From Candidatus Aalborgicola danicus (lineage in GTDB: Bacteria > Pseudomonadota > Gammaproteobacteria > Burkholderiales > Burkholderiaceae_C): a stretch of DNA of 64,000 nucleotides. The stretch is from contig JADJBC010000059.1 of the NCBI GenBank assembly GCA_016703945.1, forward strand, positions 310,001 to 374,000, written 5' to 3'. The position numbers were made by a program, and so were the translations under genes. Below are positions 43,430 to 51,548 of the stretch, piece after piece (the stretch's first letter is position 1; every line of letters starts with the position of its first letter). The notes beneath the pieces were generated by a model. The model saw nothing but the letters and a program-made list of their open reading frames with translations. It had not been told where the DNA came from and made no database searches.

Positions 43430-43945
43430 CAGGTTGTCACCCAGAAAAGCAAGCCACTTGGCGCATTGAATGACTCCGTCAAAGTAGTCACCATGGGTCA
43501 CCCATAACCGTCGCCCATCGGCAGTGGTGTGCACCGCATCCTCACGCACTTCAATGCCACCAAACTCATGCCCCAGAAAGCCGCGTGCAAACTCGTCGTG
43601 GTTGCCAGGTATAAAGATGACCTTGCAGCCCTTGCGCGCCCGGCGCAGCAGTTTTTGCACCACGTCGTTGTGGGACTGCGGCCAGTACCAGCGCCTGCGC
43701 AGCTGCCAGCCATCCACAATATCACCCACCAGGTACAGGTGGTCGCTCGGATGCGCCTTCAGGAAACCCAGCAAGGCATTGGCTTGGCAACTTGCAGTGC
43801 CCAAATGAATGTCGGATATAAAAATGGCCCGCAACCGGTGGCCCCGGTGGTCGTCTTCGTCGTCCGCATGGTTCGTGTATGGCTGTTGGGCAGCGTCTAC
43901 CATGCCACGCATCAGCGGAGCAAAGGTGTATTGACCGGGGCGCAT
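43420..43945 (-). pseudogene. plcP: 5' part of plcP-type calcineurin-like phospholipase gene
   Basis: Metallophosphoesterase often annotated as UDP-2,3-diacylglucosamine hydrolase-like, but closest in pattern to PlcP phospholipase C. Motifs: FISDIHLG (residues 44-47 SDIH), YLVGDIVDGWQLRRRWYWPQSHNDVVQKLLRRARKG, IPGNHDEF (114-118) and VTHGDYFD (151-153). The reading breaks at residue 175 in the IS target site. Joined to 41988-42352, without the IS, one duplication and one indel, it would be 293 residues. The start ATG 43945 overlaps the olsB stop (TGATG). PlcP removes head groups from phospholipids under phosphate starvation. Confidence 0.85.
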
Positions 43946-44721
43946 CAGGCCCCCAGAAAGTGCTTGCGGTAACGCGATGGCAAATCGGCGATGCGCATCA
44001 TCATCGGCAGGTCGGCCGAGTTGAAGTCTGGGTCCCAGGCGGGTGGTCCCAGCACCTTCGCCCCCAGGCGCAGATAGCCTTTGATCAACGCGGGGGGCTC
44101 TACGTTCAGTGATGCATCCAACTGCTCGATCGGCAGCGGTAGCCGGGGACGAACATGGTATTCAATGGGTGCAAGGTGGGTGGCCTGGACTTGCCGCCAG
44201 ATGCTGGCCGCCATGTCACCACTAACCACCCCGTTGTGCAACATCGGAATGCTGGCACAGCCAATCATGGTGTCCAACTGGTTGCGAACCATGAAGGCCC
44301 CCAAGGCGCCCCACAGCGCCATGATGACACCGCCATGGCGGTGGTCCCGGTGCACACAACTGCGGCCCAGCTCCACCATGCGGTCACGCAGGCTGCGCAG
44401 GCGGGTCAGGTCGAACTCGGTATCGCTGTAGGTGCTGCCCACACGCTGGGCCTGCACGGGCGTCAACACGCGGTAGGTTCCTATTACTTGACCGGTGGCT
44501 TCATCACACACCAGCAAATGTTCACAAAAATTGTCGAATAAATCGATGTCATGGCCTGCAAGAGGGGTGTTCAGACGCGCGCCCATTTCGCCTGCAAACA
44601 CGTCGTAGCGCAAACGCTGGGCGGCTCGCACCTCGTCCAGATGCTGGGCCCAAGCGACACGGATTGCCGGGCGCTCGGGTGTTGCCACTTGAATGGCAGT
44701 GGCGCGCTCGCGTGGAAACAC
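43945..44721 (-). CDS. olsB: Ornithine-acyl-ACP N-acyltransferase (OlsB-like, GNAT fold)
   Basis: A 258-residue acyltransferase: IRVAWAQHLDEVRAAQRLRYDVFAGEMGARL, DLFDNFCEHLLVCDEATGQVIGTYRVL, RMVELGRSCVHRDHRHGGVIMALWGALGAFM and GCASIPM match the OlsB family, which acylates ornithine to lyso-ornithine lipid, a phosphorus-free membrane lipid precursor. The frame is open from a GTG at 44721, but a much better start exists at ATG 44780 (GGAGGA 5 bases before, TGATG overlap with the upstream gene) in another frame. One G lost at about 44721 (GCGGTG read as GCGTG) would join them into 278 residues. No OlsA acyltransferase is nearby. Confidence 0.83.
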   Translation of the reverse strand: MFPRERATAIQVATPERPAIRVAWAQHLDEVRAAQRLRYDVFAGEMGARLNTPLAGHDIDLFDNFCEHLLVCDEATGQVIGTYRVLTPVQAQRVGSTYSDTEFDLTRLRSLRDRMVELGRSCVHRDHRHGGVIMALWGALGAFMVRNQLDTMIGCASIPMLHNGVVSGDMAASIWRQVQATHLAPIEYHVRPRLPLPIEQLDASLNVEPPALIKGYLRLGAKVLGPPAWDPDFNSADLPMMMRIADLPSRYRKHFLGA

Positions 44722-44779
44722 GCTGCTGTCATGGGTGGCGGCCCGCCAGGGCCTGCGGCTGTTGCGGTTTGGGTGGTCA

Positions 44780-45025
44780 TCAGCATCCTCCGTATTGGGC
44801 TGAGAGCGTGGTGTCTGCGTGGGACTGCGTCAGTGCATCCAGCCAGGGGCGGGTTCCGCTCTTGAAACGCAAGCCGCCTGGGCTGTTGGCCCAGGCACGT
44901 GCCGTGCAGCGCAACACCCGCAGGCATTGCTGCTCCAGCTCAAAGGTCAGGCGCTGTGTTGCTGCGGCTTTGGCTTGGCCCAAATCCACATGGGGTTGTG
45001 ATTGCGTGCCCATCTCGTTCTCCAT
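44780..45025 (-). CDS. Unknown 81-residue protein leading the olsB operon
   Basis: An 81-residue protein beginning MENEMGTQSQPHVDLGQAKAAATQRLTFELEQQCLRVLRCTARAWANSP and ending HADTTLSAQYGGC. The middle is one amphipathic helix. There is no signal peptide, no recognised domain. It is the first reading frame after the Pho-box array and overlaps the natural olsB start by one base (TGATG), which suggests translational coupling to the lipid genes. Codon composition matches its neighbours. Function unknown. Confidence 0.6.
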   Translation of the reverse strand: MENEMGTQSQPHVDLGQAKAAATQRLTFELEQQCLRVLRCTARAWANSPGGLRFKSGTRPWLDALTQSHADTTLSAQYGGC

Positions 45026-45054
45026 CGGGTTTGTTATGGAGAAATTTTGGGTGA

Positions 45055-45099
45055 CCTGCGTGACGCGTTCACGTCAAATCCGTGGCAGTTCCGTGACAG
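45055..45099 (-). promoter_or_regulatory. Pho-box array of the olsB-plcP-glycosyltransferase operon
   Basis: On the minus strand four 11-base units follow each other: CTGTCACGGAA, CTGCCACGGAT, TTGACGTGAAC, GCGTCACGCAG. The first two form a good Pho box (45082-45099); the others are degenerate. A CATAAC -10-like box lies at 45033-45038, close to the ATG at 45025. Confidence 0.75.
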
Positions 45100-45199
45100 G
45101 CACTTGAGGTCGCAGATTCGCAACTGCATGGCTGTTCGGACAATGGGTATAGGGTAAACCCTTGGTTTTCGCTTAAACTACCCCACGAAGGGATTAACC

Positions 45200-45475
45200 A
45201 TGCACAACATTTTGACCCCTGACCCTGTGTCACCTATGCCGTCACCATCGGCGTTCGCGTCCAAAACGCCCTCTGATCTGGCCCGGCTGGTGTCGGCTGC
45301 GACCGGCCTGACGATGGACATACTGGGTTTACCGTTTGACGTGGCCCGCGCCCATTACGCTCGGGCGGTACAGCTCGGCCTGATTGAACGCTCCATGCTG
45401 GCTTCACGCGACTTCTCTCGCACCGTGGGGGCGTTGGAACAGTTGACTTTGGGGGCTTGGGCACGGCGCGTTTGA
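45200..45475 (+). CDS. Small hypothetical protein
   Basis: A 91-residue protein beginning MHNILTPDPVSPMPSPSAFASKTPSDLARLVSAATGLTMDILGLPFDVARAHYARAVQL. A proline/serine-rich N-terminus is followed by a helical domain. No motif is recognised. It is divergent from the olsB operon and upstream of the glycine riboswitch. GGGATTAACC precedes the ATG. An internal ATG at residue 13 is an alternative. Confidence 0.55.
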   Translation: MHNILTPDPVSPMPSPSAFASKTPSDLARLVSAATGLTMDILGLPFDVARAHYARAVQLGLIERSMLASRDFSRTVGALEQLTLGAWARRV

Positions 45476-45555
45476 ATCGGGGTTAGGTCGACCCCGCACG
45501 CATGCTTGGTGTCATAGCAAAGCTCCCCGATCAACACCTCGTTTAGAATGCCCCG

Positions 45556-45791
45556 GTCAGGAGAGAGTTTTCTGCTCAGAAAACCGCCGAAGGCGCAGGA
45601 CCGCTGATTGCAGTGGTCTGAACGCTCAGGCAAAAGGACTGACAAACGCCTTGGCTTAGCAATAGGGCAAGACGATCCCCACTGGAGAGAGGCGGCACCA
45701 GATGCCGCCCACCGAAGGAGCAAACCGCAGTCTGCGCACAGGTTTTGTGCAGCAGGCCCGGCGAATCTCTCAGGTAAAGCGGACAGCGGGG
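45556..45791 (+). promoter_or_regulatory. Tandem glycine riboswitch upstream of gcvT
   Basis: Two glycine aptamers in series. The first closes with GTCAG (45556-45560) and CTGAC (45639-45643) and contains GGAGAGA, CCGCCGAAGG and CTCAGGCAAAAGGAC. The second closes with CCCCACTG (45677-45684) and CAGCGGGG (45784-45791) and contains GGAGAGA, CACCGAAGGAGCAAA and ATCTCTCAGGTAAA. Together they bind glycine cooperatively and normally switch on gcv genes. No T-tract terminator follows, so control here may be at translation start. Confidence 0.93.
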
Positions 45792-45894
45792 GGCAAACCA
45801 GCCCATGGCATTGACGAAACCGTTAGTACCGTGGATAGTCCATTGCCCCCGGCGTCCAACGCATTGTTGGCGCCCAGCCTTCTGGAGACCGCCC

Positions 45895-47065
45895 TTGTCC
45901 GCTCCCACTGAAACCCCGTTGTCGACCACGCCGATCAACGCCCTGCACATCGAACTCGGCGCGCGCATGGTGCCCTTTGCCGGTTACTCCATGCCGGTGC
46001 AATACCCCGCCGGACTGATGGCCGAACACCACCACACGCGTAAGGCTGCTGGCCTGTTTGACGTGTCACACATGGGCCAATTGCGCCTGGTCGGCCCCGA
46101 CGCCCCTGCGGCCTTCGAAACCCTGATTCCCGTTGACGTCATCGACCTGCCCGTGGGCAAGCAGCGTTACGGGCTGCTGCTCAACGACGACGGCGGCATC
46201 ATTGATGACCTGATGTTTTTCAACAAGGGCAACAACGAGATTTTTGTGATTGTGAACGGCGCCTGCAAGGTCGGTGACATCGCCCACATTCAGTACCGCA
46301 TCGGCCACCGCTGCGAGGTCATCCCCATGCCAGAGATGGCACTACTGGCGCTGCAAGGCCCGCAGGCCGTGACGGCCCTGTCCCGCCTGGCGCCCGGTGT
46401 GGAAAAGCTGGTGTTCATGACCGGTGGCAACTTCACGGTCAACACCGGCACGCAAGAGATTGACGTGTTCCTGACCCGCAGCGGCTACACCGGCGAAGAC
46501 GGCTTCGAGATTTCCGTCCACAAGGATCAGGCGGAAGCCCTGGCCCGCGCGCTGCTGGCCCAACCAGAAGTCAAACCGATTGGCCTGGGCGCACGCAATT
46601 CGCTGCGCCTGGAAGCCGGTCTGTGCCTGTACGGCAACGACATCGACGAAACCACCCACCCGGTGGAGGCCAATCTTTTGTGGGCCATGCAAAAGGTGCG
46701 CCGCGCAGGGGGCGCACGCGAAGGTGGATTTCCGGGCGCTACAAAATACGCAGCTGCTCGCAGCATCCACGGGGGCTAGCGCCTCAAAACCTTTGGAAGA
46801 TTCCCGCAAACGCGTTGGCTTGATTGCGCTGGAGCGTGTGCCGGTACGTGACCACACCGAGCTGCAGGACGGCAACGGCAACCGCATTGGCGAAGTCACC
46901 AGCGGCTTGCTGGGGCCTACCATCGACAAACCCGTGGCCATGGCCTATGTGGATGCGGCGTTCAGTGCACTGGGCACCCAGGTGGTGGCCATCGTGCGCG
47001 GGAAGCCCGTACCCATGGTGGTCTCGGCCATGCCCTTTGTGCCGACGAACTATTTCCGCGGCTAG
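45895..47065 (+). pseudogene. gcvT: Glycine cleavage system T protein (aminomethyltransferase), frameshift in an inserted repeat
   Basis: Tetrahydrofolate-dependent aminomethyltransferase of the glycine cleavage system. N-terminal part: PINALHIELGARMVPFAGYSMPVQY, LFDVSHMGQLRL, RSGYTGEDGFEISV, GLGARNSLRLEAGLCLYGND. After GGAREGGFPGATK the frame ends in a repeat-family-A copy (46738-46783) at a TAG. The C-terminal part continues in another frame: ASTGASASKPLEDSRKRVGLIALERVPVRDHTELQ, then GEVTSGLLGPTIDKPVAMAYV to 47065. The repeat copy is 2 bases shorter than its relatives; restoring them joins the frames to 390 residues. The start is probably TTG 45895, with GGAG upstream, since no suitable ATG fits. 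Confidence 0.85.
46738..46783 (+). repeat. Dispersed repeat family A, 2-bp-shorter copy inside gcvT
   Basis: GCTACAAAATACGCAGC stem, a 13-base spacer (15 in all other full copies), then CACGGGGGCTAGCGCC. It is read in gene orientation. The frame loss of gcvT coincides with the missing two bases. Confidence 0.78.
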
Positions 47066-47072
47066 TCGATCC

Positions 47073-47627
47073 ATGCACAGCGTCGTTCTTTCCGAATTGA
47101 CGGCCATCACACCCGCCAATGATGGCGAGCGTGCGCATCTGCTCGATGCAATTGCCTGGGTGAAATCAGGCGCGCCGCTCTGCCGCGTTGCAAAGCCTGC
47201 CATTCCGCCCAAGCATCTGGTTTCCTATTTCGCAGTCGTTGACGAAGACAACATCCTGCTAGTGGATCACAAGAACGCGCAGCTTTGGCTGCCACCGGGT
47301 GGCCACGTTGACGTCGGAGAGCATCCGCGTGAAACCGTCGTGCGGGAGTTGCGCGAAGAATTGGGCATCCCTATCGCCCTTGACGCTGTGGAGCCGCCGA
47401 TCATGGTGACCTGTAGCGAGACCGTGGGTTTGACGGCTGGACACACCGACGTTTCACTGTGGTACGTGGTGCACGCAGACAGGACGACCCCCATCGCGTT
47501 TGATGCGTCCGAGTTCCATACCGTGCGTTGGTTCACCTTTCAAGATGTACCGCTCGCGCGCAGCGACCCGCACCTTGCAAGATTTTTGGCAAAGCTAGTG
47601 GCAACGCCGACCACAACAGCTGCATAG
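47073..47627 (+). CDS. Nudix hydrolase
   Basis: A 184-residue protein with a complete Nudix box GGHVDVGEHPRETVVRELREELGI (G-x5-E-x7-REL-x-EELG, near residues 76-99), which hydrolyses nucleoside diphosphates linked to another moiety. N-terminal MHSVVLSELTAITPANDGERAHLLDAIAWVKSGAPLCR. It starts at ATG 47073, 7 bases after gcvT, and precedes gcvH by 53 bases, so it sits inside the gcvTHP operon. The substrate is unknown. Confidence 0.88.
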   Translation: MHSVVLSELTAITPANDGERAHLLDAIAWVKSGAPLCRVAKPAIPPKHLVSYFAVVDEDNILLVDHKNAQLWLPPGGHVDVGEHPRETVVRELREELGIPIALDAVEPPIMVTCSETVGLTAGHTDVSLWYVVHADRTTPIAFDASEFHTVRWFTFQDVPLARSDPHLARFLAKLVATPTTTAA

Positions 47628-47680
47628 ACTACCGTTTTTCTTTTCAATTTCTCACCCACCCTCATTTTCAGGAGCACACC

Positions 47681-48052
47681 ATGACGATCAAATACACCCC
47701 CGACCACGAATGGCTCAACGTTGACGGCGACACCGCCACCGTTGGCATCACCCACCATGCGCAAGACGCGTTGGGCGACGTGGTGTTTGTCGATCTGCCA
47801 GAAGTTGGCAAGACCTTTGCCGCCAAGGACATCGCCGGCGTGGTGGAGTCCGTCAAGGCCGCCGCTGACGTGTATATGCCGGTGACCGGCGAAATCACTG
47901 AGGTCAACGAAGCTCTGCGAGCCGATCCCTCCCTCGCCAATAGTGACCCGTTGGGTGCGGGCTGGTTCTTCAAGGTCAAGTTGTCCAATGCTGCTGAGTT
48001 AGATGCGCTGATGGATGAGACCAGCTACACATCGTTCGCCGCCAACGCGTAG
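47681..48052 (+). CDS. gcvH: Glycine cleavage system H protein
   Basis: A 123-residue lipoyl carrier protein: MTIKYTPDHEWLNVDGDTATVGITHHAQDALGDVVFVDLPEVG, the lipoylated Lys in GVVESVKAAADVYMPVTGEI (near 63), and GWFFKVKLSNAAELDALMDETSY. Length is standard. The ATG at 47681 has AGGAGCAC upstream. It shuttles the aminomethyl group between GcvP and GcvT. Confidence 0.97.
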   Translation: MTIKYTPDHEWLNVDGDTATVGITHHAQDALGDVVFVDLPEVGKTFAAKDIAGVVESVKAAADVYMPVTGEITEVNEALRADPSLANSDPLGAGWFFKVKLSNAAELDALMDETSYTSFAANA

Positions 48053-48090
48053 CGACCCAGCGACGGGTGCTTTGCTGGCACACGCCGAAT

Positions 48091-48176
48091 GGGGGTCAGA
48101 GCCCCATTTCGTTCGACGGCACAGCGCACCGGAAAGATCATTTTCCTGAATGGGATCCGACCCCCATTCGGGGCAC
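48091..48176. repeat. Palindromic repeat family C element between gcvH and gcvP
   Basis: GGGGGTCAGAGCCCCATTTCG ... CTGAATGGGATCCGACCCCC: inverted ends about 20 bases long with mismatches, separated by about 35 bases. It is related to the GGGTCAGA/TCTGACCC pair at 871-986. Confidence 0.6.
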
Positions 48177-48217
48177 CCATTCGGCGCGGTGTCGCCAAGA
48201 ACCTGAAGTCTGATCCT

Positions 48218-51138
48218 ATGCCCAGCTCCACCCCTTCCCTCAAAGAACTCGAAAACCCCAGCGAATTCCACGCGCGCCACATCGGCATCGATGCCGCCGA
48301 CGAGGCGCTGATGCTCAAGGCCATTGGCGAAACGTCCCGCGCGGAGCTGATCGCCAGCATCGTGCCGCGCAGCATTGCGCGCAAGACGCCGATGGCGATT
48401 CCGGCCGCAATCACCGAAGCAGCCGCACTGGCTGAGATGAAGGCGATTGCGGGCAAGAACCAGATCTTCAAGAGCTTCATCGGCCAGGGCTACTACGGCA
48501 CGCACACCCCCGGCGTGATCCTGCGCAACATCCTGGAAAACCCCGCCTGGTACACCGCCTACACGCCCTACCAGGCCGAGATATCCCAGGGCCGCATGGA
48601 AGCGCTGGTCAACTTCCAGACCATGGTCTGCGACCTGACCGGCATGCCCATGGCCAACGCCTCCATGCTGGACGAAGCCACCGCCGCGGCCGAGGCCATG
48701 ACGCTGGCCAAGCGCTCGGTCAAGGCCAAGGGCAATGTGTTCATCGTCAGCGGCGACTGCCATCCGCAAACCATCGAGGTCATCCAGACCCGCGCCGCGC
48801 CGCTGGGCATTGAAGTGCTGGTGGCCATGAATGGCGAAGACTGGAACGACTGGCTGGCCAACCGCGACTACTTTGCGGTCATGGACCAATACCCCACGAC
48901 CAGTGGCGCCATTGGTGATCTGCGCGGCGAGGTGGCCAAGGTCCACGCCAAGAACGCGGCCTTCATCGTGGCGGCCGACCTGCTGGCGCTCACACTCTTG
49001 ACGCCCCCCGGCGAGTGGGATGCGGACATTGTGATCGGCACCACCCAGCGCTTTGGCATGCCCATGTGCAATGGTGGCCCGCACGCCGCCTACATGGCCT
49101 GCCGCGACGAATACAAGCGCTCCATGCCCGGCCGCCTGGTCGGTGTCAGCGTGGACGAACATGGCAACCCGGCCTACCGCCTGGCCCTGCAAACCCGCGA
49201 ACAGCACATCCGGCGCGAAAAGGCCACGTCCAACATCTGCACCGCACAGGTGTTGCCAGCCGTGGTGGCCAGCATGTACGCCGTGTACCACGGGCCCGAG
49301 GGCCTGACCCGCATCGCGCTGCGCGTGGCCACGCTAACCGCCATTGTGGCCAAGGGCCTGCAGGCCCTGGGCTACACCATTAGCCACCGCGACACCTTCC
49401 TCCAGGCCTTTGACACGCTGGCCATCAAGACCGAAGGTGCTACCAAAGAGATAGCGGCTCGTGCAGTATCCATGAGGGCTAACGTCCAAATCGCCTGGGG
49501 TGAATACATCCTCCTGTCGCTGGACGAGACCAGCACGCGCGACGACGTGGCGCTGATCTGGTCCTTCTTTGCCAAACCCGGCCAGACGCTACCCAAGGTG
49601 GAAGACTTTGAGCTTGAGGCGGCACCGTTGATCCCCGCCGCACTGCGCCGCACCAGCAAGTTTTTGACCCACCCGGTCTTCAACACCCACCACTCCGAGA
49701 CCGGCATGCTGCGTTACATCCGCATGCTCAGCGACAAGGACCTGGCACTGGACCGCAGCATGATCCCGCTGGGCTCTTGCACCATGAAGCTCAACGCCAC
49801 CAGCGAGATGATCCCCATCACCTGGCCGGAGTTTGCCGACATCCACCCCTTCTGCCCCGCCGACCAGCGCCAAGGCTATGCCGAGCTGGACGAACAGTTG
49901 CGCGCCTGGCTGTGCGCGGCCACCGGCTACGCCGGCATCAGCCTGCAGCCCAACGCGGGCAGCCAGGGCGAATACGCCGGCCTGCTGGCCATCAAGGCCT
50001 CACCACGCGTCCAGGGGCCAGACGCACCGCAACATCTGCCTGATCCCCAGCAGCGCCCACGGCACCAACCCGGCCAGCGCGATGATGGTGGGCCTGACGG
50101 TCGTGGTCACCAAGTGCGACGACATGGGCAATGTGGACATGGCCGACCTCAAGGCGAAATGTGAACAGCACAGCGCCAACCTGGCCTGCGTGATGATCAC
50201 CTACCCCAGCACGCACGGCGTGTTCGAGACCAGCGTCAAGGAACTGTGCGCCCTGGTGCACAGCCACGGCGGCCGCGTCTACGTGGACGGCGCCAACATG
50301 AACGCGCTGGTGGGCACCGCAGCCCCCGGCGAGTTTGGCGGCGACGTCAGCCACCTGAACCTGCACAAGACCTTCTGCATCCCCCACGGCGGTGGCGGCC
50401 CCGGTGTTGGCCCGGTCTGCGTAGTGGCCGATCTGGTGCCCTTCCTGCCCGGCCACGCCACCGGCGGTGTGCCCGGCACGGGCGCCGTCAGCGCCGCGCC
50501 CCTGGGCAACGCGGCCGTGCTGCCCATCAGCTGGATGTACTGCCGCATGATGGGCGCCGACGGCCTGCAGCACGCCACCGAGGCGGCCATCCTGGCGGCC
50601 AACTACATCAGCTCTCGGTTGGCCGAGCACTACCCTACGCTGTACGCCAGCGAAGGTAAGAATGGCAAGCCGGGCCACGTGGCCCACGAGTGCATCCTGG
50701 ACCTGCGCGGCTTCAAAGGAAACCTGCGGCGTCATGGCCGAGGACGTGGCCAAGCGCCTGATGGACTATGGTTTCCACGCCCCGACGCTGTCGTTCCCGG
50801 TTGTCAACACGCTGATGGTGGAGCCCACAGAGAGCGAGACCCTGGCCGAGCTGGACCGCTTCATCAACGCCATGATCGCCATCCGCGGCGAGATCGCCAA
50901 GGTGGAAAAGGGTGAGTGGCCGCAGGACAACAACCCGCTGAAGCACGCCCCGCACACTGCGGCCAGCCTGCTGGGTGGTGACTGGGACCGGCCTTACAGC
51001 CGCGAAGTGGGCGCCTTCCCGCTGGCAACGCTGAAGGCCGTGAAGTACTGGCCCCCAGTGGGGCGTGTGGACAACGTCTATGGTGACCGCAACCTGTTCT
51101 GCAGCTGCGTGCCATTGACCGAATATACGAATGCGTGA
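48218..51138 (+). pseudogene. gcvP: Glycine dehydrogenase (decarboxylating), P protein, two frameshifts
   Basis: PLP enzyme releasing CO2 from glycine. The three consecutive frames are all recognisable: MPSSTPSLKELENPSEFHARHIG to LLAIKA (frame 1), HASRGQTHRNICLIPSSAHGTNPAS ... DVSHLNLHKTFCIPHGGGGPG (the PLP lysine in LNLHKTF) to CILDLRGFK (frame 2), and ETCGVMAEDVAKRLMDYGFHAPTLSFPV to YGDRNLFCSCVPLTEYTNA (frame 3). An extra C near 50001 (TAC read as TCAC) and an extra A at 50715-50717 explain both shifts. Removing them gives 972 residues, normal for GcvP. A repeat-family-A copy (49439-49486) is read in frame. The start is ATG 48218. Confidence 0.88.
49439..49486 (+). repeat. Dispersed repeat family A, copy inside gcvP
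   Basis: GCTACCAAAGAGATAGC stem, spacer GGCTCGTGCAGTATC, then CATGAGGGCTAACGTC. It is translated in frame as ATKEIAARAVSMRANV, consistent with adapted coding sequence. Confidence 0.7.
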
Positions 51139-51142
51139 ACGT

Positions 51143-51212
51143 TGCCCCCACGCTTGTCGCTTCGCTGCGCTGCCCCCGAGGGGGCCGTAGTCGCCTTGGG
51201 GCGGCCCGGCGG
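51143..51212. repeat. GC-rich repeat family B after gcvP
   Basis: GCCCCCACGCTTG, GCTGCCCCCGAGGGGGC, then CCTTGGGGCGGCCCGGCGG. It begins 5 bases after the gcvP stop. A further hairpin AAGGGCGGC/GCCGCCCTT (51228-51236, 51252-51260) follows. Confidence 0.7.
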
Positions 51213-51278
51213 CGACTAGAAAGTATTAAGGGCGGCACCGCATTGCATGCAGCCGCCCTTGCCAGACCTGATCTGGCA

Positions 51279-51472
51279 CCGCAGCGGGAGAGCTTGGCAC
51301 CGTAAGAAGTGCCAGCGCCGAAGGAGCAACCACCCCGGAAACTCTCAGGCAAAAGGACCGCTGCGGTCATCAGCACTCTGAAGAGCTGCCGGGAATTTGT
51401 CACCCGGCACACCGCAGGAGCAAGCGTGCCGCCCATAAGGCAGCATGCGAATCTCTCAGGTCGCAAACAGAG
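51279..51472 (+). promoter_or_regulatory. Second tandem glycine riboswitch, upstream of the DadA-type gene
   Basis: Aptamer 1 closes with CCGCAGCGG (51279-51287) and CCGCTGCGG (51358-51366) and has GGGAGAGC, GCGCCGAAGGAGCAA and CTCTCAGGCAAAAGGACC. Aptamer 2 closes with CTCTG (51376-51380) and CAGAG (51468-51472), has ACCGCAGGAGCAAGC and AATCTCTCAGGTC, and is more degenerate. It is directly followed by a perfect terminator, so the platform is transcriptional. Confidence 0.88.
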
Positions 51473-51473
51473 G

Positions 51474-51518
51474 GGGTCATGTGGCGCACATGGTGTGCGC
51501 CACATGACCCTTTTGTTT
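51474..51518 (+). terminator. Riboswitch-controlled intrinsic terminator
   Basis: Perfect 17-base arms GGGTCATGTGGCGCACA (51474-51490) and complement (51494-51510), a 3-base loop, then TTTTGTTTC. It starts two bases after the last closing pair of the second aptamer, so aptamer folding and terminator formation can compete. Confidence 0.85.
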
Positions 51519-51548
51519 CCGACAGCGTCTGAAAGAAGAGTGCTCACC

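Noticed and set aside
47999..49291. Long minus-strand frame opposite gcvP (430 codons)
   Set aside because: Antisense shadow rich in His/Ala/Gly; gcvP protein motifs on the other strand are unambiguous.
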